Source: Duffyella gerundensis (GTDB lineage Bacteria > Pseudomonadota > Gammaproteobacteria > Enterobacterales > Enterobacteriaceae). Taken from it: DNA of 64,000 nucleotides. Positions 10,986 through 24,838 of this stretch are shown here, one piece after another. The position numbers were made by a program, and so were the translations under genes. Within the stretch, counting starts at the first letter, position 1. Each line of letters starts with the position of its first letter. The stretch is taken from NCBI RefSeq assembly GCF_001517405.1, contig NZ_LN907827.1, positions 1,060,587 to 1,124,586 on the forward strand. The letters are read 5' to 3'. Under the pieces are notes generated by a model. It was not told the origin of the DNA. It searched no databases and saw only the letters and a list, made by a program, of their open reading frames with translations.

Positions 10986-11416
10986 TTAACGACCTCAATG
11001 ACAAGGGCTCTATTGTCGTTTAAGTGTGGCGGCATTTTACGGGAAGGTTGCATTACTGTAAACCAGCTTAAGATTGCGTCAGGGTGCCGTTGACACCTTT
11101 TGCTAAGAGCATCACAGATGTTTCGCAGCGTGACAAAATCTCAATTCTGGCAAGCAGTTGAGTATAATATAACAAAAACTAATGAAGAAAATGCAGTAAA
11201 AAACATCTAAATTATAAACGATGAAACCAGGACATGATTATTTAACATCTGTGTATCATTTGGGAGACAATAATTATACAAATATAATAACGCTCCGGTT
11301 GAAAATAAGCCCTTATGCACATTTGCCCGCTTTGAAGTTATTTTAAAAATATTTTGTTCTCAAAACTTTATTAATTTTTGCGGTTGCGCAATGTGCATTT
11401 TAAGCTAGTCGTAACG
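10986..11416. other. AT-rich cyo upstream region, no gene
   Basis: 431 bp between the ampG stop and the cyoA start with no credible ORF or RNA. It carries the cyo promoter near its left end and a markedly AT-rich stretch at 11160-11400. AT-rich upstream DNA would suit known cyo regulators (ArcA, FNR, Fur, nucleoid proteins), but I could not assign an individual site. Confidence 0.6.
11034..11062 (-). promoter_or_regulatory. Sigma-70 promoter of cyoABCDE
   Basis: On the minus strand TTTACA (11057-11062) and TAAAAT (11034-11039) are separated by exactly 17 bases. The predicted start is about 40 bases upstream of the cyoA ATG. The -10 and leader closely resemble the E. coli cyo leader. Confidence 0.75.
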
Positions 11417-12895
11417 TTAATTGTAACGGGTGCGCCGTAACGCAACATAATCCAGAACTGAGCCGACAATAATGCTGGCAAGAACCAACGCTAAACCGCT
11501 GCTGAACAGCGCACTCAGCAGATGGTCAGCGAGAGAAAAATGCAACATATTGGCTATCAATAGCATAAGCCAGATCAACAGCAGCAGCGCACCCAGCATC
11601 AACAGCTTCAGACTCAAGCGATACGCAATGGTTAACTCAACGCGAGGCAAAAATGCGCCTGTTTTTTGGCTCAGCGTCAGTGTATCGCGGCATGCCCACA
11701 GCAGCAGCAATCCTGGCAGCGCGGCCACTACCGAGAAGGCATAAAATAGTGGCCACCCCCACAACTCGACAAACCAGCCGGCAGCGGGCCCAACATACAC
11801 CCTGCCTACGGCCGAAAGGGCGGAAAGCAGAGCAAACTGGGTTGCAGAGAAATTCTTATTACACAGCGTCATTAACAAGGCGACAAAGGCCGCTGTGCCC
11901 ATGCCACCACACAGGTTTTCAATAAATACCGCGCCGCCCATGGTCCACAGGTGCTGCGGCGTCACGGCCAGCAACCAGTAAGCGAAGTTAGAGACGGCCT
12001 GTAGCAGGCCAAATATCATCAGCGCACGGAATAACGACAGGCGCTGCATCAACACGCCGCCGTACAAAGCGCCGATGATGGTCGCCAACAGCCCAAGACT
12101 TTTATTGACCAGACCCACATCCCCCGCCTGGAAGCCCAGACCGCGAATCAAAAATGTGGTGGTCAGGCTGGCGGCGAATGCATCGCCAAGCTTGTAAAGA
12201 ATGATTAATGACAGCATAAGCCAGGCGTTGTTGCGGCTAAAGAAGTCGCGCAGTGGAGCGACGACGGCCTGTTCCAGCGTTCTGGGCTGGCTGCTGACCG
12301 CTTGAGGTTCATCAGCCATCAAGGTAGCGAAGATTGCAGGCAGCATTAACGCTGCCATCAGCCAGTAGGTTAACTGCCAGCCAAGCCAGCGATCAGCCAG
12401 CCACAGCGCTAACCCGCCAGAAACCAGCATCGCCAGCCGATAGCCTAATACGGTTAATGCCGCGCCGCTGCCTCGCTCTTGCGCAGGCAAGATATCCGTT
12501 TTCCATGCGTCAAAAACGATATCCTGCGAGGCTGAACAAAAGGCAATCGCCACGGCGACAGCTGCCATCAGCGTGAGATCCTGCGAAGGACGCAAAAAGC
12601 CCATTGTGACAATGCCTGCCAGCAAGGCGAATTGCGTCAGCAACAGCCAGCCGCGCCTACGCCCAAAAAATGGCGGCGTGTAGCGATCCATAAAAGGTGC
12701 CCACAGAAATTTGAAAACATAGGCCTGACCGACCAGAGAAAAAAAACCGATGGTCTTCAGGTCTATGTTTTCCACCGTCATCCACGCTTGCAACGTGCCC
12801 GCGGTCAGCGCCAGCGGTAGACCGGAAGCGAATCCCAGCATTAACAAGATGGCCGCTTTGGGCTGGGTAAACATGCGCAGATAAGAAGGGGTCAT
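11417..12895 (-). CDS. ampG: Muropeptide permease AmpG
   Basis: Imports GlcNAc-anhydro-muropeptides from the periplasm for cell-wall recycling, thereby supplying the inducer of AmpC-type beta-lactamases where those exist. It has 492 residues from the ATG at 12895 (MTPSYLRMF), with TAAGG 5 bases upstream; E. coli AmpG has 491. Conserved blocks are FASGLPLALTAGTLQAWMT and DRYTPPFFGRRRGWLL, with about 14 membrane helices. It is the second gene of yajG-ampG, 47 bases after yajG. Confidence 0.95.
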   Translation of the reverse strand: MTPSYLRMFTQPKAAILLMLGFASGLPLALTAGTLQAWMTVENIDLKTIGFFSLVGQAYVFKFLWAPFMDRYTPPFFGRRRGWLLLTQFALLAGIVTMGFLRPSQDLTLMAAVAVAIAFCSASQDIVFDAWKTDILPAQERGSGAALTVLGYRLAMLVSGGLALWLADRWLGWQLTYWLMAALMLPAIFATLMADEPQAVSSQPRTLEQAVVAPLRDFFSRNNAWLMLSLIILYKLGDAFAASLTTTFLIRGLGFQAGDVGLVNKSLGLLATIIGALYGGVLMQRLSLFRALMIFGLLQAVSNFAYWLLAVTPQHLWTMGGAVFIENLCGGMGTAAFVALLMTLCNKNFSATQFALLSALSAVGRVYVGPAAGWFVELWGWPLFYAFSVVAALPGLLLLWACRDTLTLSQKTGAFLPRVELTIAYRLSLKLLMLGALLLLIWLMLLIANMLHFSLADHLLSALFSSGLALVLASIIVGSVLDYVALRRTRYN

Positions 12896-12942
12896 ACAAA
12901 CCTTAACAGACATGCCCGGCACAGGCCGGGCACAGGAGATAA

Positions 12943-13518
12943 TTAGCGGGCGTTTTGCTTAATAAAACTGTTCACACTGGTATCTTGTGCCATATCGCTG
13001 ATGACATCGCCAAGCGTGGCGTTAACGGCATTAGTGATTTTAGCGTTGGTTGCGCTAAACGCGCCTTCTACGCTGTAGGTCTGGCGATAGTTTTTGACCT
13101 GCTTGTTACCATTCTTCGCGGTAGCGATAATAGACACGTCCGCTTTAGTGGTAATGCTGTAACGCACGCTACCTTGCGTAACGTCGGCATAGAGGTTGTT
13201 AACCACGATTTGCAGATCCACCGCGCCATTCGGACCGACCATGTAACCGCGTGAGGTCATCTGTTTTTCCAGCACTTCCTGCAGCAGGAAACGCAGATCG
13301 CGCGAAGGCGTCAATGTCACCAACTGGCCATCGCGGTTAACTTTGGCCAGTGCCTGATCGGCACGCTGGTCAGCGCCGTTGATGCTGACAGTAATACCGG
13401 TCAGGCTTGGGTCCTGCTGTGGCAGTTCAATTTTAGGCTGAACGTTCAGCGTATTCGTGGTGCTTGCACAACCAGCCAAAATCAAGGCCAGCAGTGGGAA
13501 AAGTAATTTCTTATACAT
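12943..13518 (-). CDS. yajG: Lipoprotein YajG
   Basis: A 191-residue protein of unknown function with a lipoprotein signal peptide and lipobox LILAGC (Cys at about 17). The residue after Cys is Ala, which predicts outer-membrane sorting. It forms an operon with ampG, as in E. coli, which hints at envelope turnover. It is divergent from bolA. Confidence 0.92.
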   Translation of the reverse strand: MYKKLLFPLLALILAGCASTTNTLNVQPKIELPQQDPSLTGITVSINGADQRADQALAKVNRDGQLVTLTPSRDLRFLLQEVLEKQMTSRGYMVGPNGAVDLQIVVNNLYADVTQGSVRYSITTKADVSIIATAKNGNKQVKNYRQTYSVEGAFSATNAKITNAVNATLGDVISDMAQDTSVNSFIKQNAR

Positions 13519-13797
13519 GCTTATTGTCTCTTTAGGCTGTGTTAATGGTCTGCAAAACTGCCGTCATCATATCATTGCCGCGCAGGTAAGGAAGCCCCGA
13601 TAGCATGTAAATTCATCATCTTGCGGCATCTGCAACAGCGCAAAGTTCAGCGCTTTTACCAACCTGTAGCGCGCATATCGCCTGCTATCGCATGAGCACG
13701 TCACAGATTATTTTCGCTTCGCTGATACGGATAAAGTATAAAACCAACTAATATTGAATGAGATGGGGCGCCGTAGAGAGCCATGAGGAGTGACACT

Positions 13798-14112
13798 ATG
13801 ATTCGCGAGCAAATAGAAGAAAAGTTGCGTGTAGCGTTTCAACCAATACATCTGGAAGTACATGATGAAAGCTACCGTCATAATGTACCGGCGGGTTCAG
13901 AAAGCCACTTCAAAGTGGTGATTGTCAGCGATGAGTTTACCGGGCAACGATTTCTGGCACGTCATCGCGCTATCTATGGCCTGTTGTCAGAAGAGTTGGC
14001 GGGCAGCGTCCATGCTTTAGCGTTACATACTTACACGGTAAAAGAGTGGGAAGGATTACAGGATACAGTACCGGCATCGCCGAATTGCCGAGGCGCGGGA
14101 ACGCTGGCGTAA
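13798..14112 (+). CDS. bolA: Morphology/stress regulator BolA
   Basis: BolA affects cell shape, biofilm and stationary-phase survival, and binds monothiol glutaredoxin through an Fe-S cluster. The 104-residue frame starts at the ATG at 13798, 7 bases after GAGGAG. The class II KH-like fold includes [16 protein letters not shown] and the conserved His of [14 protein letters not shown], which is the cluster ligand region. A 279-bp gap to divergent yajG holds its promoters. Confidence 0.95.
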   Translation: MIREQIEEKLRVAFQPIHLEVHDESYRHNVPAGSESHFKVVIVSDEFTGQRFLARHRAIYGLLSEELAGSVHALALHTYTVKEWEGLQDTVPASPNCRGAGTLA

Positions 14113-14129
14113 CCGGCGACGATGCAATA

Positions 14130-14153
14130 AACGGCCTGCGGGCCGTTTTTTTG
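14130..14153 (+). terminator. bolA terminator
   Basis: Stem AACGGCC/GGCCGTT, loop TGCG, then a run of seven T, 17 bases after the bolA stop. Confidence 0.88.
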
Positions 14154-14245
14154 TCGCCGTGCTTTTCGTCGTTTTTGCGGCACAGACCGTGAAATAGCTG
14201 GAAAAGCAGCGGGTTTGCGTTCTCGACTCATTAAGGTGATGTCGC

Positions 14246-14251
14246 TATAAT
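14246..14251 (+). promoter_or_regulatory. Possible -10 box of the tig promoter
   Basis: An exact TATAAT at 14246-14251. No good -35 is seen at 16-18 bp spacing, so this is tentative. If used, transcription would start near 14258, about 150 bases before tig. Confidence 0.4.
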
Positions 14252-14402
14252 GCTGCGTCTATTTTTCCGGAATGTCTTCGGGATGCTACTGGTAACAGGG
14301 ATTGTGATTCTGATGACAGAAGCGCTCCCGGTTATTGGATACGGCGCATTTTCACTATGTGTGGTGTCTGAAGTTGACCGAGCACGTGATTTTTTGAGGT
14401 AA
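14250..14402 (+). CDS. Possible 50-residue hydrophobic small ORF upstream of tig
   Basis: An ATG-to-TAA frame of 51 codons ends 4 bases before the tig ATG, so the tig Shine-Dalgarno (GAGGT) lies inside its last codons. The first half is hydrophobic ([12 protein letters not shown]) and could span a membrane. Against it, AAGG is 13 bases from the ATG and its ATG overlaps the TATAAT that may start the tig transcript. It could be translated only on a longer message. I do not recognise it; coding status is uncertain. Confidence 0.25.
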   Translation: MLRLFFRNVFGMLLVTGIVILMTEALPVIGYGAFSLCVVSEVDRARDFLR

Positions 14403-14406
14403 CAAG

Positions 14407-15711
14407 ATGCAAGTTTCAGTAGAAACCACTCAGGGCCTTGGCCGTCGCGTTACGATTACTGTCCCTGCTGACAGCATTGAAAGCGCAGTGAAAAAAGAGC
14501 TGGTTGAAGTAGCTAAGAAAGTCCGTATTGATGGTTTCCGCAAAGGTAAAGTGCCGATGACCGTTGTGTCTCAGCGTTACGGCGCGTCTGTTCGTCAGGA
14601 CGTACTGGGCGATCTGATGCAGCGTAACTTTGTCGATGCAATCATCAAAGAAAAGATTAATCCAGCTGGCGCACCTAATTATGTGCCGGGTGAATATCAG
14701 CAAGGCGGCGATTTCACTTACTCCGTTGAGTTTGAAGTCTATCCGGAAGTAGAGCTGAAAGATCTGGAATCTATCGAAGTAGAAAAGCCAGTTGTGAACG
14801 TAACTGATGAAGATGTTGACGCCATGCTGGAAACCCTGCGTAAGCAGCAGGCTACCTGGAAAGAGACCGATAAAGCTGCGACCACTGAAGATCGCGCGAC
14901 CATCGATTTCACCGGTTCGGTCGATGGTGAAGAGTTTGAAGGCGGCAAAGCCACTGATTTCGTTCTCGCTATGGGACAAGGCCGCATGATCCCAGGCTTT
15001 GAAGAAGGTGTTGCTGGCCATAAAGCAGGCGAAACCTTCACGATCAACGTTAAATTCCCGGACGATTACCATGCTGAAAACCTGAAAGGGAAAGATGCTA
15101 AGTTTGAAATCGTGCTGAAGAAAGTTGAAGAGCGTGAGCTGCCTGAACTGACTGAAGAGTTCATTTCTCGCTTTGGCGTTGAAGATGGTTCCGTTGCCGG
15201 TCTGCGTGCTGAAGTACGTAAGAACATGGAACGTGAACTGAAAGGCGCTGTGCGTAACCGTGTAAAAACCCAGGCGATTGACGGTTTAGTGAATGCTAAC
15301 GAAATCGATGTGCCAGCTGCGCTGGTTGACAGCGAGATCGACGTGCTGCGTCGTCAGGCTGCACAGCGTTTCGGCGGCAATGAAAACCAGGCACTGGAAT
15401 TACCGCGCGAACTGTTCGAAGAGCAGGCAAAGCGTCGCGTTGTTGTCGGTCTCCTGCTGGGCGAAGTTATTCGCACTCACGAACTGAAAGCAGACGAAGC
15501 ACGTGTGCAAACGCTGATCGAAGAGATGGCGTCTGCCTACGAAGATCCACAGGAAGTCATCGAGTTCTACAGCAAAAACAACGAGCTGATGAACAACATG
15601 CGCAACGTTGCCCTGGAAGAGCAGGCTGTTGAAGCGGTACTGGAAAAAGCGAAAGTGACTGAAAAAGCCACCAGCTTCCAGGATCTGATGAATCAGACTG
15701 CTACAGCCTGA
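14407..15711 (+). CDS. tig: Trigger factor, ribosome-associated chaperone
   Basis: Binds L23 at the ribosomal exit tunnel and shields nascent chains. The 434 residues are in the usual order. The N-terminal ribosome-binding domain has the signature GFRKGKVP (about 43-50), then an FKBP-type prolyl isomerase domain (roughly 150-245, with [13 protein letters not shown] and [12 protein letters not shown]), then a long helical C-terminal substrate-binding domain. It is followed by a strong terminator and clpP, the usual enterobacterial order. Confidence 0.97.
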   Translation: MQVSVETTQGLGRRVTITVPADSIESAVKKELVEVAKKVRIDGFRKGKVPMTVVSQRYGASVRQDVLGDLMQRNFVDAIIKEKINPAGAPNYVPGEYQQGGDFTYSVEFEVYPEVELKDLESIEVEKPVVNVTDEDVDAMLETLRKQQATWKETDKAATTEDRATIDFTGSVDGEEFEGGKATDFVLAMGQGRMIPGFEEGVAGHKAGETFTINVKFPDDYHAENLKGKDAKFEIVLKKVEERELPELTEEFISRFGVEDGSVAGLRAEVRKNMERELKGAVRNRVKTQAIDGLVNANEIDVPAALVDSEIDVLRRQAAQRFGGNENQALELPRELFEEQAKRRVVVGLLLGEVIRTHELKADEARVQTLIEEMASAYEDPQEVIEFYSKNNELMNNMRNVALEEQAVEAVLEKAKVTEKATSFQDLMNQTATA

Positions 15712-15733
15712 TAATCCGCACGACCTGCTACTC

Positions 15734-15767
15734 AGCCCGCTACTGCAAAGTAGTGGGCTTTTTGCTT
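15734..15767 (+). terminator. tig terminator
   Basis: An 11-bp stem AGCCCGCTACT/AGTAGTGGGCT (one G-T pair) with a GCAA tetraloop and TTTTTGCTTTT following. Confidence 0.9.
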
Positions 15768-15874
15768 TTATGGCTCAGGGAAAGCGCTCTTTTATCAGCT
15801 ATTCGTTTAATTATCCGGCAAAATAACCGTTAAGCTGATTTTCAAGGTTAGCGATTAATGAAAACGTTGTTATG

Positions 15875-15903
15875 CTTGAAATAACTGAGCTCGATCCCCA
15901 GAT
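15875..15903 (+). promoter_or_regulatory. Sigma-32 heat-shock promoter of clpP
   Basis: CTTGAAA (15875-15881) and CCCCAGAT (15896-15903) are separated by 14 bases, matching the sigma-32 consensus CTTGAAA-N11-16-CCCCATNT at all but one position. It lies about 140 bases before the clpP ATG. The rest of 15768-16046 holds no gene. Confidence 0.8.
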
Positions 15904-16046
15904 CCCTCTGTACAGAAGCTGTAACTACGCTGGCTGATTAACCGTGCTACTGGCATCGGCTACGGAGCGGGAGCATAGTCTTGCTGTCTCTCCTCGAGTA
16001 GAATCGGTTGAGTTGTGGCCAAATGAAATTTATCCAGGAGATGGTA

Positions 16047-16670
16047 ATGTCATACAGTGGCGAACGTGAATTTACTGCACCAAATATGGCGCTGGTGCCG
16101 ATGGTGGTTGAACAAACCTCCCGTGGCGAGCGCTCATACGATATCTATTCTCGCCTGCTTAAAGAGCGCGTGATCTTTCTGACCGGCCAGGTTGAAGATC
16201 ACATGGCGAACCTGATCGTCGCCCAGATGCTGTTTCTCGAAGCAGAAAATCCCGAAAAAGACATCTACCTCTATATTAACTCCCCAGGCGGTGTTATTAC
16301 TGCGGGCATGTCAATTTATGACACGATGAAGTTTATCAAACCTGATGTCAGCACTATCTGTATGGGCCAGGCCTGTTCAATGGGTGCATTTTTGCTGACT
16401 GCGGGCACTAAAGGTAAACGTTTTTGTCTACCTAACTCGCGGGTCATGATTCACCAGCCGTTGGGCGGGTATCAGGGCCAGGCGACCGACATTGAAATTC
16501 ATGCGCGTGAAATTTTGAAAGTGAAGCAGCGTATGAATGAGCTGATGGCGGAACATACCGGCAAGACATTGGCTGAAATTGAGAAAGATACCGAGCGGGA
16601 TCGTTTCCTCTCAGCCAGCGAAGCGGTAGAGTATGGCCTTGTCGATTCCATTCTGACGCATCGCGAATAA
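16047..16670 (+). CDS. clpP: ATP-dependent Clp protease proteolytic subunit
   Basis: Tetradecameric serine protease that pairs with ClpX and ClpA. The ATG at 16047 (MSYSGERE) is preceded by AGGAGA and gives 207 residues, as in E. coli. Longer in-frame extensions upstream are not conserved. The catalytic Ser is in GQACSMGAF, the His in [15 protein letters not shown], and the Asp follows in the [11 protein letters not shown] region. The residue before the catalytic Ser is Cys where E. coli has Ala. clpX follows after 129 bases. Confidence 0.97.
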   Translation: MSYSGEREFTAPNMALVPMVVEQTSRGERSYDIYSRLLKERVIFLTGQVEDHMANLIVAQMLFLEAENPEKDIYLYINSPGGVITAGMSIYDTMKFIKPDVSTICMGQACSMGAFLLTAGTKGKRFCLPNSRVMIHQPLGGYQGQATDIEIHAREILKVKQRMNELMAEHTGKTLAEIEKDTERDRFLSASEAVEYGLVDSILTHRE

Positions 16671-16799
16671 GGCCCGGTTCGTTTATCCGTTCTATAGTTA
16701 ACGGAGTAAACGCTCACGAGGCGTATGAATATTGGCCGCCGCATGTCGCGGCCAGCACCGCATTTTCCTGCGGGAGAAGATAAAAGAAGAGGTTAGCTG

Positions 16800-18071
<1,272 letters not shown>

Positions 18072-18146
18072 ATAATCACCACAATCCAGCAAGATAGTTA
18101 AAAAAGGGGAAATTCGTTTCCCCTTTACTATTTCTCGCCCGCTGAA

Positions 18147-18175
18147 CATTGAATGTCTGCTCATCATCCCCATAT
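18147..18175 (+). promoter_or_regulatory. Sigma-32 heat-shock promoter of lon
   Basis: ATTGAAT (about 18148-18154) and CCCCATATA (18168-18176), 13 bases apart. The -10 is identical to the E. coli lon heat-shock promoter. It lies about 90 bases upstream of the lon ATG. Confidence 0.85.
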
Positions 18176-18262
18176 ACTCAAATACCTGTGGGTTAAACTG
18201 CACATTCCCTGCATTATGCGGTGCCCATCACCTGGCGGAAAATTAAACTAAGAGAGAGCTCT

Positions 18263-20617
18263 ATGAATCCTGAGCGTTCTGAACGCATTGAAATCCCCGT
18301 GTTGCCTCTGCGCGACGTGGTGGTTTATCCGCACATGGTAATTCCGTTGTTTGTTGGTCGGGAAAAATCGATTCGGTGCCTCGAAGCCGCAATGGATCAC
18401 GATAAAAAGATCATGCTGGTTGCACAGAAAGAGGCTTCAACGGATGAACCTGGCATTAACGATCTCTTCTCGGTAGGGACCGTTGCATCCATTTTACAAA
18501 TGCTCAAGCTGCCCGATGGCACGGTTAAAGTGCTGGTTGAAGGTCTGCAGCGGGCAAATATCACCTCATTAACGGATAACGGCGAACATTTTGTCGCTGA
18601 AGCCGAATATCTGGTTGCGCCAGAGATTGAAGAGCGCGAACAGGAAGTGCTGGTCCGTACGGCCATCAATCAGTTTGAAGGCTATATCAAGCTGAACAAA
18701 AAGATTCCACCAGAAGTCCTGACCTCGCTGAACAGCATCGATGACGCTGCACGTCTTGCCGATACCGTTGCGGCACATATGCCGCTCAAGCTGGCAGATA
18801 AACAATCTGTGCTGGAAATGGCTGACGTCAACGAACGTCTGGAATACCTGATGGCGATGATGGAGTCGGAAATCGACCTGCTGCAGGTTGAAAAGCGCAT
18901 CCGTAATCGCGTCAAAAAACAGATGGAAAAAAGCCAGCGCGAGTACTATCTGAATGAGCAGATGAAGGCTATTCAGAAAGAACTGGGCGAAATGGATGAT
19001 GCGCCGGATGAAAATGAAGCGCTGAAGCGCAAGATTGACGCGGCTAATATGCCGAAAGAAGCGCGCGAAAAAACAGAAGCAGAACTGCAGAAGCTGAAAA
19101 TGATGTCGCCGATGTCTGCTGAAGCAACCGTGGTTCGCGGCTATATCGACTGGATGGTTCAGGTGCCGTGGAATGCGCGCAGTAAAGTCAAAAAAGACTT
19201 ACGCAAGGCGCAGGAAACGCTGGATACCGATCATTACGGTCTGGAACGGGTCAAAGACCGCATCCTGGAATACCTTGCTGTACAAAGCCGCGTCAGCAAA
19301 ATCAAAGGGCCTATTCTCTGTTTAGTAGGACCACCGGGCGTGGGTAAAACCTCGCTGGGCCAGTCGATTGCTAAAGCAACCGGCCGTAAGTATGTGCGCA
19401 TGGCTTTGGGTGGCGTACGTGATGAAGCGGAAATTCGCGGGCATCGTCGCACCTATATTGGTTCGATGCCGGGCAAGCTGATTCAGAAAATGGCGAAGGT
19501 TGGCGTTAAAAACCCGCTGTTCCTGCTGGATGAGATTGACAAAATGTCTTCAGACATGCGCGGCGATCCGGCTTCCGCATTGCTGGAAGTGCTTGACCCA
19601 GAACAGAACATTGCGTTTAACGATCATTATCTGGAAGTCGATTATGACCTTTCAGACGTGATGTTTGTGGCAACTTCTAACTCCATGAACATCCCGGCGC
19701 CGCTGCTGGACCGTATGGAAGTAATTCGTCTTTCGGGTTATACCGAAGATGAGAAACTTAACATCGCCATGCAGCATTTGCTGCCGAAGCAGATTGAACG
19801 TAATGCCCTGAAGAAAAACGAAATTACTGTTGATGAAAGTGCAATTGTCGGCATTATTCGTTATTACACGCGCGAAGCTGGCGTACGTAGTCTTGAGCGC
19901 GAGCTGTCCAAACTGTGTCGTAAAGCAGTGAAAGCGCTGCTGCTGGATAAGAGCAAAAAGCACATCGAGATCAACGGTGACAACCTGAAGGATTATCTGG
20001 GCGTCCAGCGTTTCGATTATGGTCGTGCAGAAAGCGAAAACCGTGTAGGGCAGGTTACCGGCCTGGCGTGGACGGAAGTGGGTGGCGATCTGCTCACTAT
20101 CGAAACGGCCTGTGTGCCGGGTAAAGGTAAACTGACCTATACCGGTTCGCTAGGTGAAGTGATGCAAGAGTCCATTCAGGCTGCTCTGACCGTAGTCCGC
20201 GCGCGTGCTGACAAGCTGGGCATCAATGGTGACTTCTACGAAAAACGTGATATTCACGTTCACGTACCAGAAGGCGCCACGCCTAAAGATGGCCCGAGTG
20301 CGGGTATCGCCATGTGTACCGCATTGGTCTCCTGTCTGACCGGGAATCCAGTGCGCTCTAATGTGGCTATGACCGGTGAAATCACTTTACGTGGTCAGGT
20401 GTTGCCGATCGGCGGTTTGAAAGAGAAACTGCTGGCTGCGCACCGTGGCGGCATCAAAGTTGTGCTGATTCCGGATGAGAACAAGCGCGATCTGGAAGAG
20501 ATTCCGGACAATGTGCTTGCCGATCTGGAAATCCATCCGGTTAAGCGCATCGAAGAAGTGCTGACGCTGGCTCTGCAAAATGCCCCTTATGGCATGCAGG
20601 TCGCGACCGCAAACTAA
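18263..20617 (+). CDS. lon: ATP-dependent protease La
   Basis: AAA+ serine protease that degrades misfolded proteins and regulators such as SulA and RcsA. I start at the ATG at 18263 ([18 protein letters not shown]), which has AGAGAG upstream and gives 784 residues, the exact E. coli length. Domains in order are an N-terminal LON substrate domain (1-about 205), a coiled coil, Walker [10 protein letters not shown] (about 356-364), Walker B FLLDEIDK, and a protease domain with the Ser-Lys dyad (Ser in [10 protein letters not shown], near 679). Confidence 0.98.
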   Translation: MNPERSERIEIPVLPLRDVVVYPHMVIPLFVGREKSIRCLEAAMDHDKKIMLVAQKEASTDEPGINDLFSVGTVASILQMLKLPDGTVKVLVEGLQRANITSLTDNGEHFVAEAEYLVAPEIEEREQEVLVRTAINQFEGYIKLNKKIPPEVLTSLNSIDDAARLADTVAAHMPLKLADKQSVLEMADVNERLEYLMAMMESEIDLLQVEKRIRNRVKKQMEKSQREYYLNEQMKAIQKELGEMDDAPDENEALKRKIDAANMPKEAREKTEAELQKLKMMSPMSAEATVVRGYIDWMVQVPWNARSKVKKDLRKAQETLDTDHYGLERVKDRILEYLAVQSRVSKIKGPILCLVGPPGVGKTSLGQSIAKATGRKYVRMALGGVRDEAEIRGHRRTYIGSMPGKLIQKMAKVGVKNPLFLLDEIDKMSSDMRGDPASALLEVLDPEQNIAFNDHYLEVDYDLSDVMFVATSNSMNIPAPLLDRMEVIRLSGYTEDEKLNIAMQHLLPKQIERNALKKNEITVDESAIVGIIRYYTREAGVRSLERELSKLCRKAVKALLLDKSKKHIEINGDNLKDYLGVQRFDYGRAESENRVGQVTGLAWTEVGGDLLTIETACVPGKGKLTYTGSLGEVMQESIQAALTVVRARADKLGINGDFYEKRDIHVHVPEGATPKDGPSAGIAMCTALVSCLTGNPVRSNVAMTGEITLRGQVLPIGGLKEKLLAAHRGGIKVVLIPDENKRDLEEIPDNVLADLEIHPVKRIEEVLTLALQNAPYGMQVATAN

Positions 20618-20646
20618 CGATCGTCGCAAAAACAGTGAAAAAGCCG

Positions 20647-20682
20647 AGCTGGCAAGCCATTTGAGCTTGCCAGCTTTTTTTT
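20647..20682 (+). terminator. lon terminator
   Basis: An 11-bp perfect stem AGCTGGCAAGC/GCTTGCCAGCT, 7-base loop, then eight T. Confidence 0.92.
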
Positions 20683-20827
20683 GTGCCGCTACCTTAGATT
20701 GCTGTTGAAGCGGCGAATAAGATGATTACCGTTGTTTCGATATCTCAGGCTTGATATAACTTGCTGCGCGTTCGCACCGGGCAGGATTCTGCGTGCGAAG
20801 TGAATAATAAAAGAGGGGATGAAGAGA

Positions 20828-21106
20828 GTGAATAAGTCACAATTGATCGACAAAATTGCTGCGGATGCTGATATTTCTAAAGCTGCTGCTGGACGTGTAT
20901 TAGATGCATTCGTCAGTTCTGTTTCTGATTCACTGAAAGAGGGTGATGAAGTTGCGCTGGTTGGTTTTGGCACATTCTCTGTGCGTGAACGTGCTGCACG
21001 TACAGGCCGTAACCCACAGACCGGTAAAGAATTGACCATTCCGGCAGGCAAAGTACCGGGCTTCCGCGCCGGTAAAGCGCTGAAAGACGCAGTTAACGTA
21101 AAGTAA
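20828..21106 (+). CDS. hupB: Nucleoid protein HU beta subunit
   Basis: A DNA-bending histone-like protein forming homodimers or heterodimers with HupA. I choose the GTG at 20828 (read as Met-Asn-Lys-Ser-Gln). AGAGGGG lies 9 bases upstream of it, whereas the in-frame ATG at 20819 abuts the same Shine-Dalgarno; E. coli hupB also starts with GTG. The 92 residues include the beta-arm signature [20 protein letters not shown]. It stands alone between lon and ppiD with its own terminator. Confidence 0.95.
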   Translation: MNKSQLIDKIAADADISKAAAGRVLDAFVSSVSDSLKEGDEVALVGFGTFSVRERAARTGRNPQTGKELTIPAGKVPGFRAGKALKDAVNVK

Positions 21107-21170
21107 AATAAACCACCCGCTAAATTCTTTGGTGGAGTGAGGACTGACAACGCGTTCTCATGTAACATAC

Positions 21171-21197
21171 GGGCACATCTACAGATGTGCCTTTTTT
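21171..21197 (+). terminator. hupB terminator
   Basis: Stem GGCACATC/GATGTGCC with a short loop followed by TTTTTTATT. Confidence 0.88.
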
Positions 21198-21311
21198 ATT
21201 TGATGCGTAACGTTCTGATTATGCCTCAGTAAAGCTGCAGCTGATTTGCAGCAGCGTTGGCCTTGCCGACGCAGGGTTTACATTCACACTACAGCGGAGT
21301 GTTGTCATACC

Positions 21312-23626
<2,315 letters not shown>

Positions 23627-23676
23627 AGCTGACCACAACATAGCGTCTACTACCGCGTAGGGCGCTGCTAACCTTT

Positions 23677-23693
23677 AACAGGTCATACTAGTG
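23677..23693 (+). promoter_or_regulatory. Possible FadR operator before fadM
   Basis: AACAGGTCATACTAGTG matches the FadR-box core (A-N-CTGGTC-N-GAC-NN-GTT) with about three mismatches and lies 30 bases before the fadM start. E. coli fadM is FadR-repressed. An imperfect TAACAGG/CCTGTTA inverted repeat encloses it. Confidence 0.4.
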
Positions 23694-23722
23694 GGTGTGG
23701 CCTGTTAACAGGAGCGGAGCAT

Positions 23723-24130
23723 ATGCAAACAACAATAAAAGTGCGTGGCTATCACCTTGATGTCTATCAACATGTTAATAACGCACGTTATCTTGAGTTT
23801 TTGGAGGAGGCACGCTGGCAATGGATAGAAGAGAGCGCGCAAGCGCAATGGCTTACTGAACAACGGCTTGCATTCGTTGTGGTTAATATCAACATCAATT
23901 ACCGGCTGCCAGCAAAACTGCATGATGAACTGATAATCACCAATAACGTTGAGAAGGTCGGCAGTCGCAGCGGCATTCTTGCACAAAGAGTGTTACTGGC
24001 TGCGACCAATGAGCTGGTCGCAGATGCGTTAGTCACCTTTGTCTGCATCGATATGAAGAGCCAGAAAGCCGTACCGCTGGAAGGAGAATTGAAGCAACAT
24101 ATTGAGGCGATGCAGGTACAACAGTCCTGA
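23723..24130 (+). CDS. fadM: Long-chain acyl-CoA thioesterase FadM
   Basis: A hot-dog-fold thioesterase of the 4-hydroxybenzoyl-CoA thioesterase type, which releases acyl-CoA intermediates such as 3,5-tetradecadienoyl-CoA during beta-oxidation. The 135 residues carry the family active-site segment HLDVYQHVNNARYLEFLEEA (catalytic Asp near 14). The upstream region has a possible FadR site. It is convergent with queC, 12 bases apart. Confidence 0.93.
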   Translation: MQTTIKVRGYHLDVYQHVNNARYLEFLEEARWQWIEESAQAQWLTEQRLAFVVVNININYRLPAKLHDELIITNNVEKVGSRSGILAQRVLLAATNELVADALVTFVCIDMKSQKAVPLEGELKQHIEAMQVQQS

Positions 24131-24142
24131 TCGCCGGATCTT

Positions 24143-24838
24143 TTATTGCAGGCCAGTTTTTTGTTTCAGCGTTTGCATAACTGTGCTCTGATTCGCCTGA
24201 TACTCCTGCAAACCTCTGGCCCGCAGATGACATGCCGCGCATTCACCGCAGCCGTCGCCCTGAATGCCGTTATAACAGGTCAAGGTTTCATTGCGGATTA
24301 AAGGTAACTGCTGCCAGTAATCAGCAAGGGCCCAGGTTTCTGCTTTGTTAAGCCACATTAGCGGCGTCTCGAAGCGGATATCACGCGCCATACCGAGCGT
24401 AATCGCATGGTTAAGGGCTTTGACAAATTCGTCGCGGCAGTCGGGATAACCGGAGAAATCTGTTTCGCAAACACCGGTAATCACCGCTTCCGCTTCAACT
24501 TGCCAGGCATAGACAGAAGCCAGCGTCAGAAAAAGGATATTACGCCCCGGCACAAAGGTGCTGGGTAAGCCGCTGGCATTGGGATCCCATTGCGGTACAG
24601 GAATATTGTCGCGGGTGAGGCTGCTGATAGCCAGTTCGTTAAGCAGATTAACATCCAGCACCTTATGCGCACGCGCGCCCAACTTCTTTGCTAGCTGCTG
24701 TGCTACGGTAATCTCTTCCCGATGGCGTTGCCCGTAGTCAAAAGTGACGCAATGCACTTCGTCATATTGCTGCAAAGCCTGAATCAGGCAGGTAGTGGAA
24801 TCCTGCCCGCCACTGAATACAACCACAGCGCGTTTCAT
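24143..24838 (-). CDS. queC: 7-cyano-7-deazaguanine synthase
   Basis: The ATP-dependent conversion of 7-carboxy-7-deazaguanine to preQ0 in queuosine synthesis. The 231 residues equal E. coli. PP-loop motif FSGGQDSTT is at residues 8-16. The zinc site near the C-terminus is visible as Cys residues in [19 protein letters not shown]. It is transcribed alone. No preQ1-type riboswitch was recognised upstream. Confidence 0.96.
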   Translation of the reverse strand: MKRAVVVFSGGQDSTTCLIQALQQYDEVHCVTFDYGQRHREEITVAQQLAKKLGARAHKVLDVNLLNELAISSLTRDNIPVPQWDPNASGLPSTFVPGRNILFLTLASVYAWQVEAEAVITGVCETDFSGYPDCRDEFVKALNHAITLGMARDIRFETPLMWLNKAETWALADYWQQLPLIRNETLTCYNGIQGDGCGECAACHLRARGLQEYQANQSTVMQTLKQKTGLQ

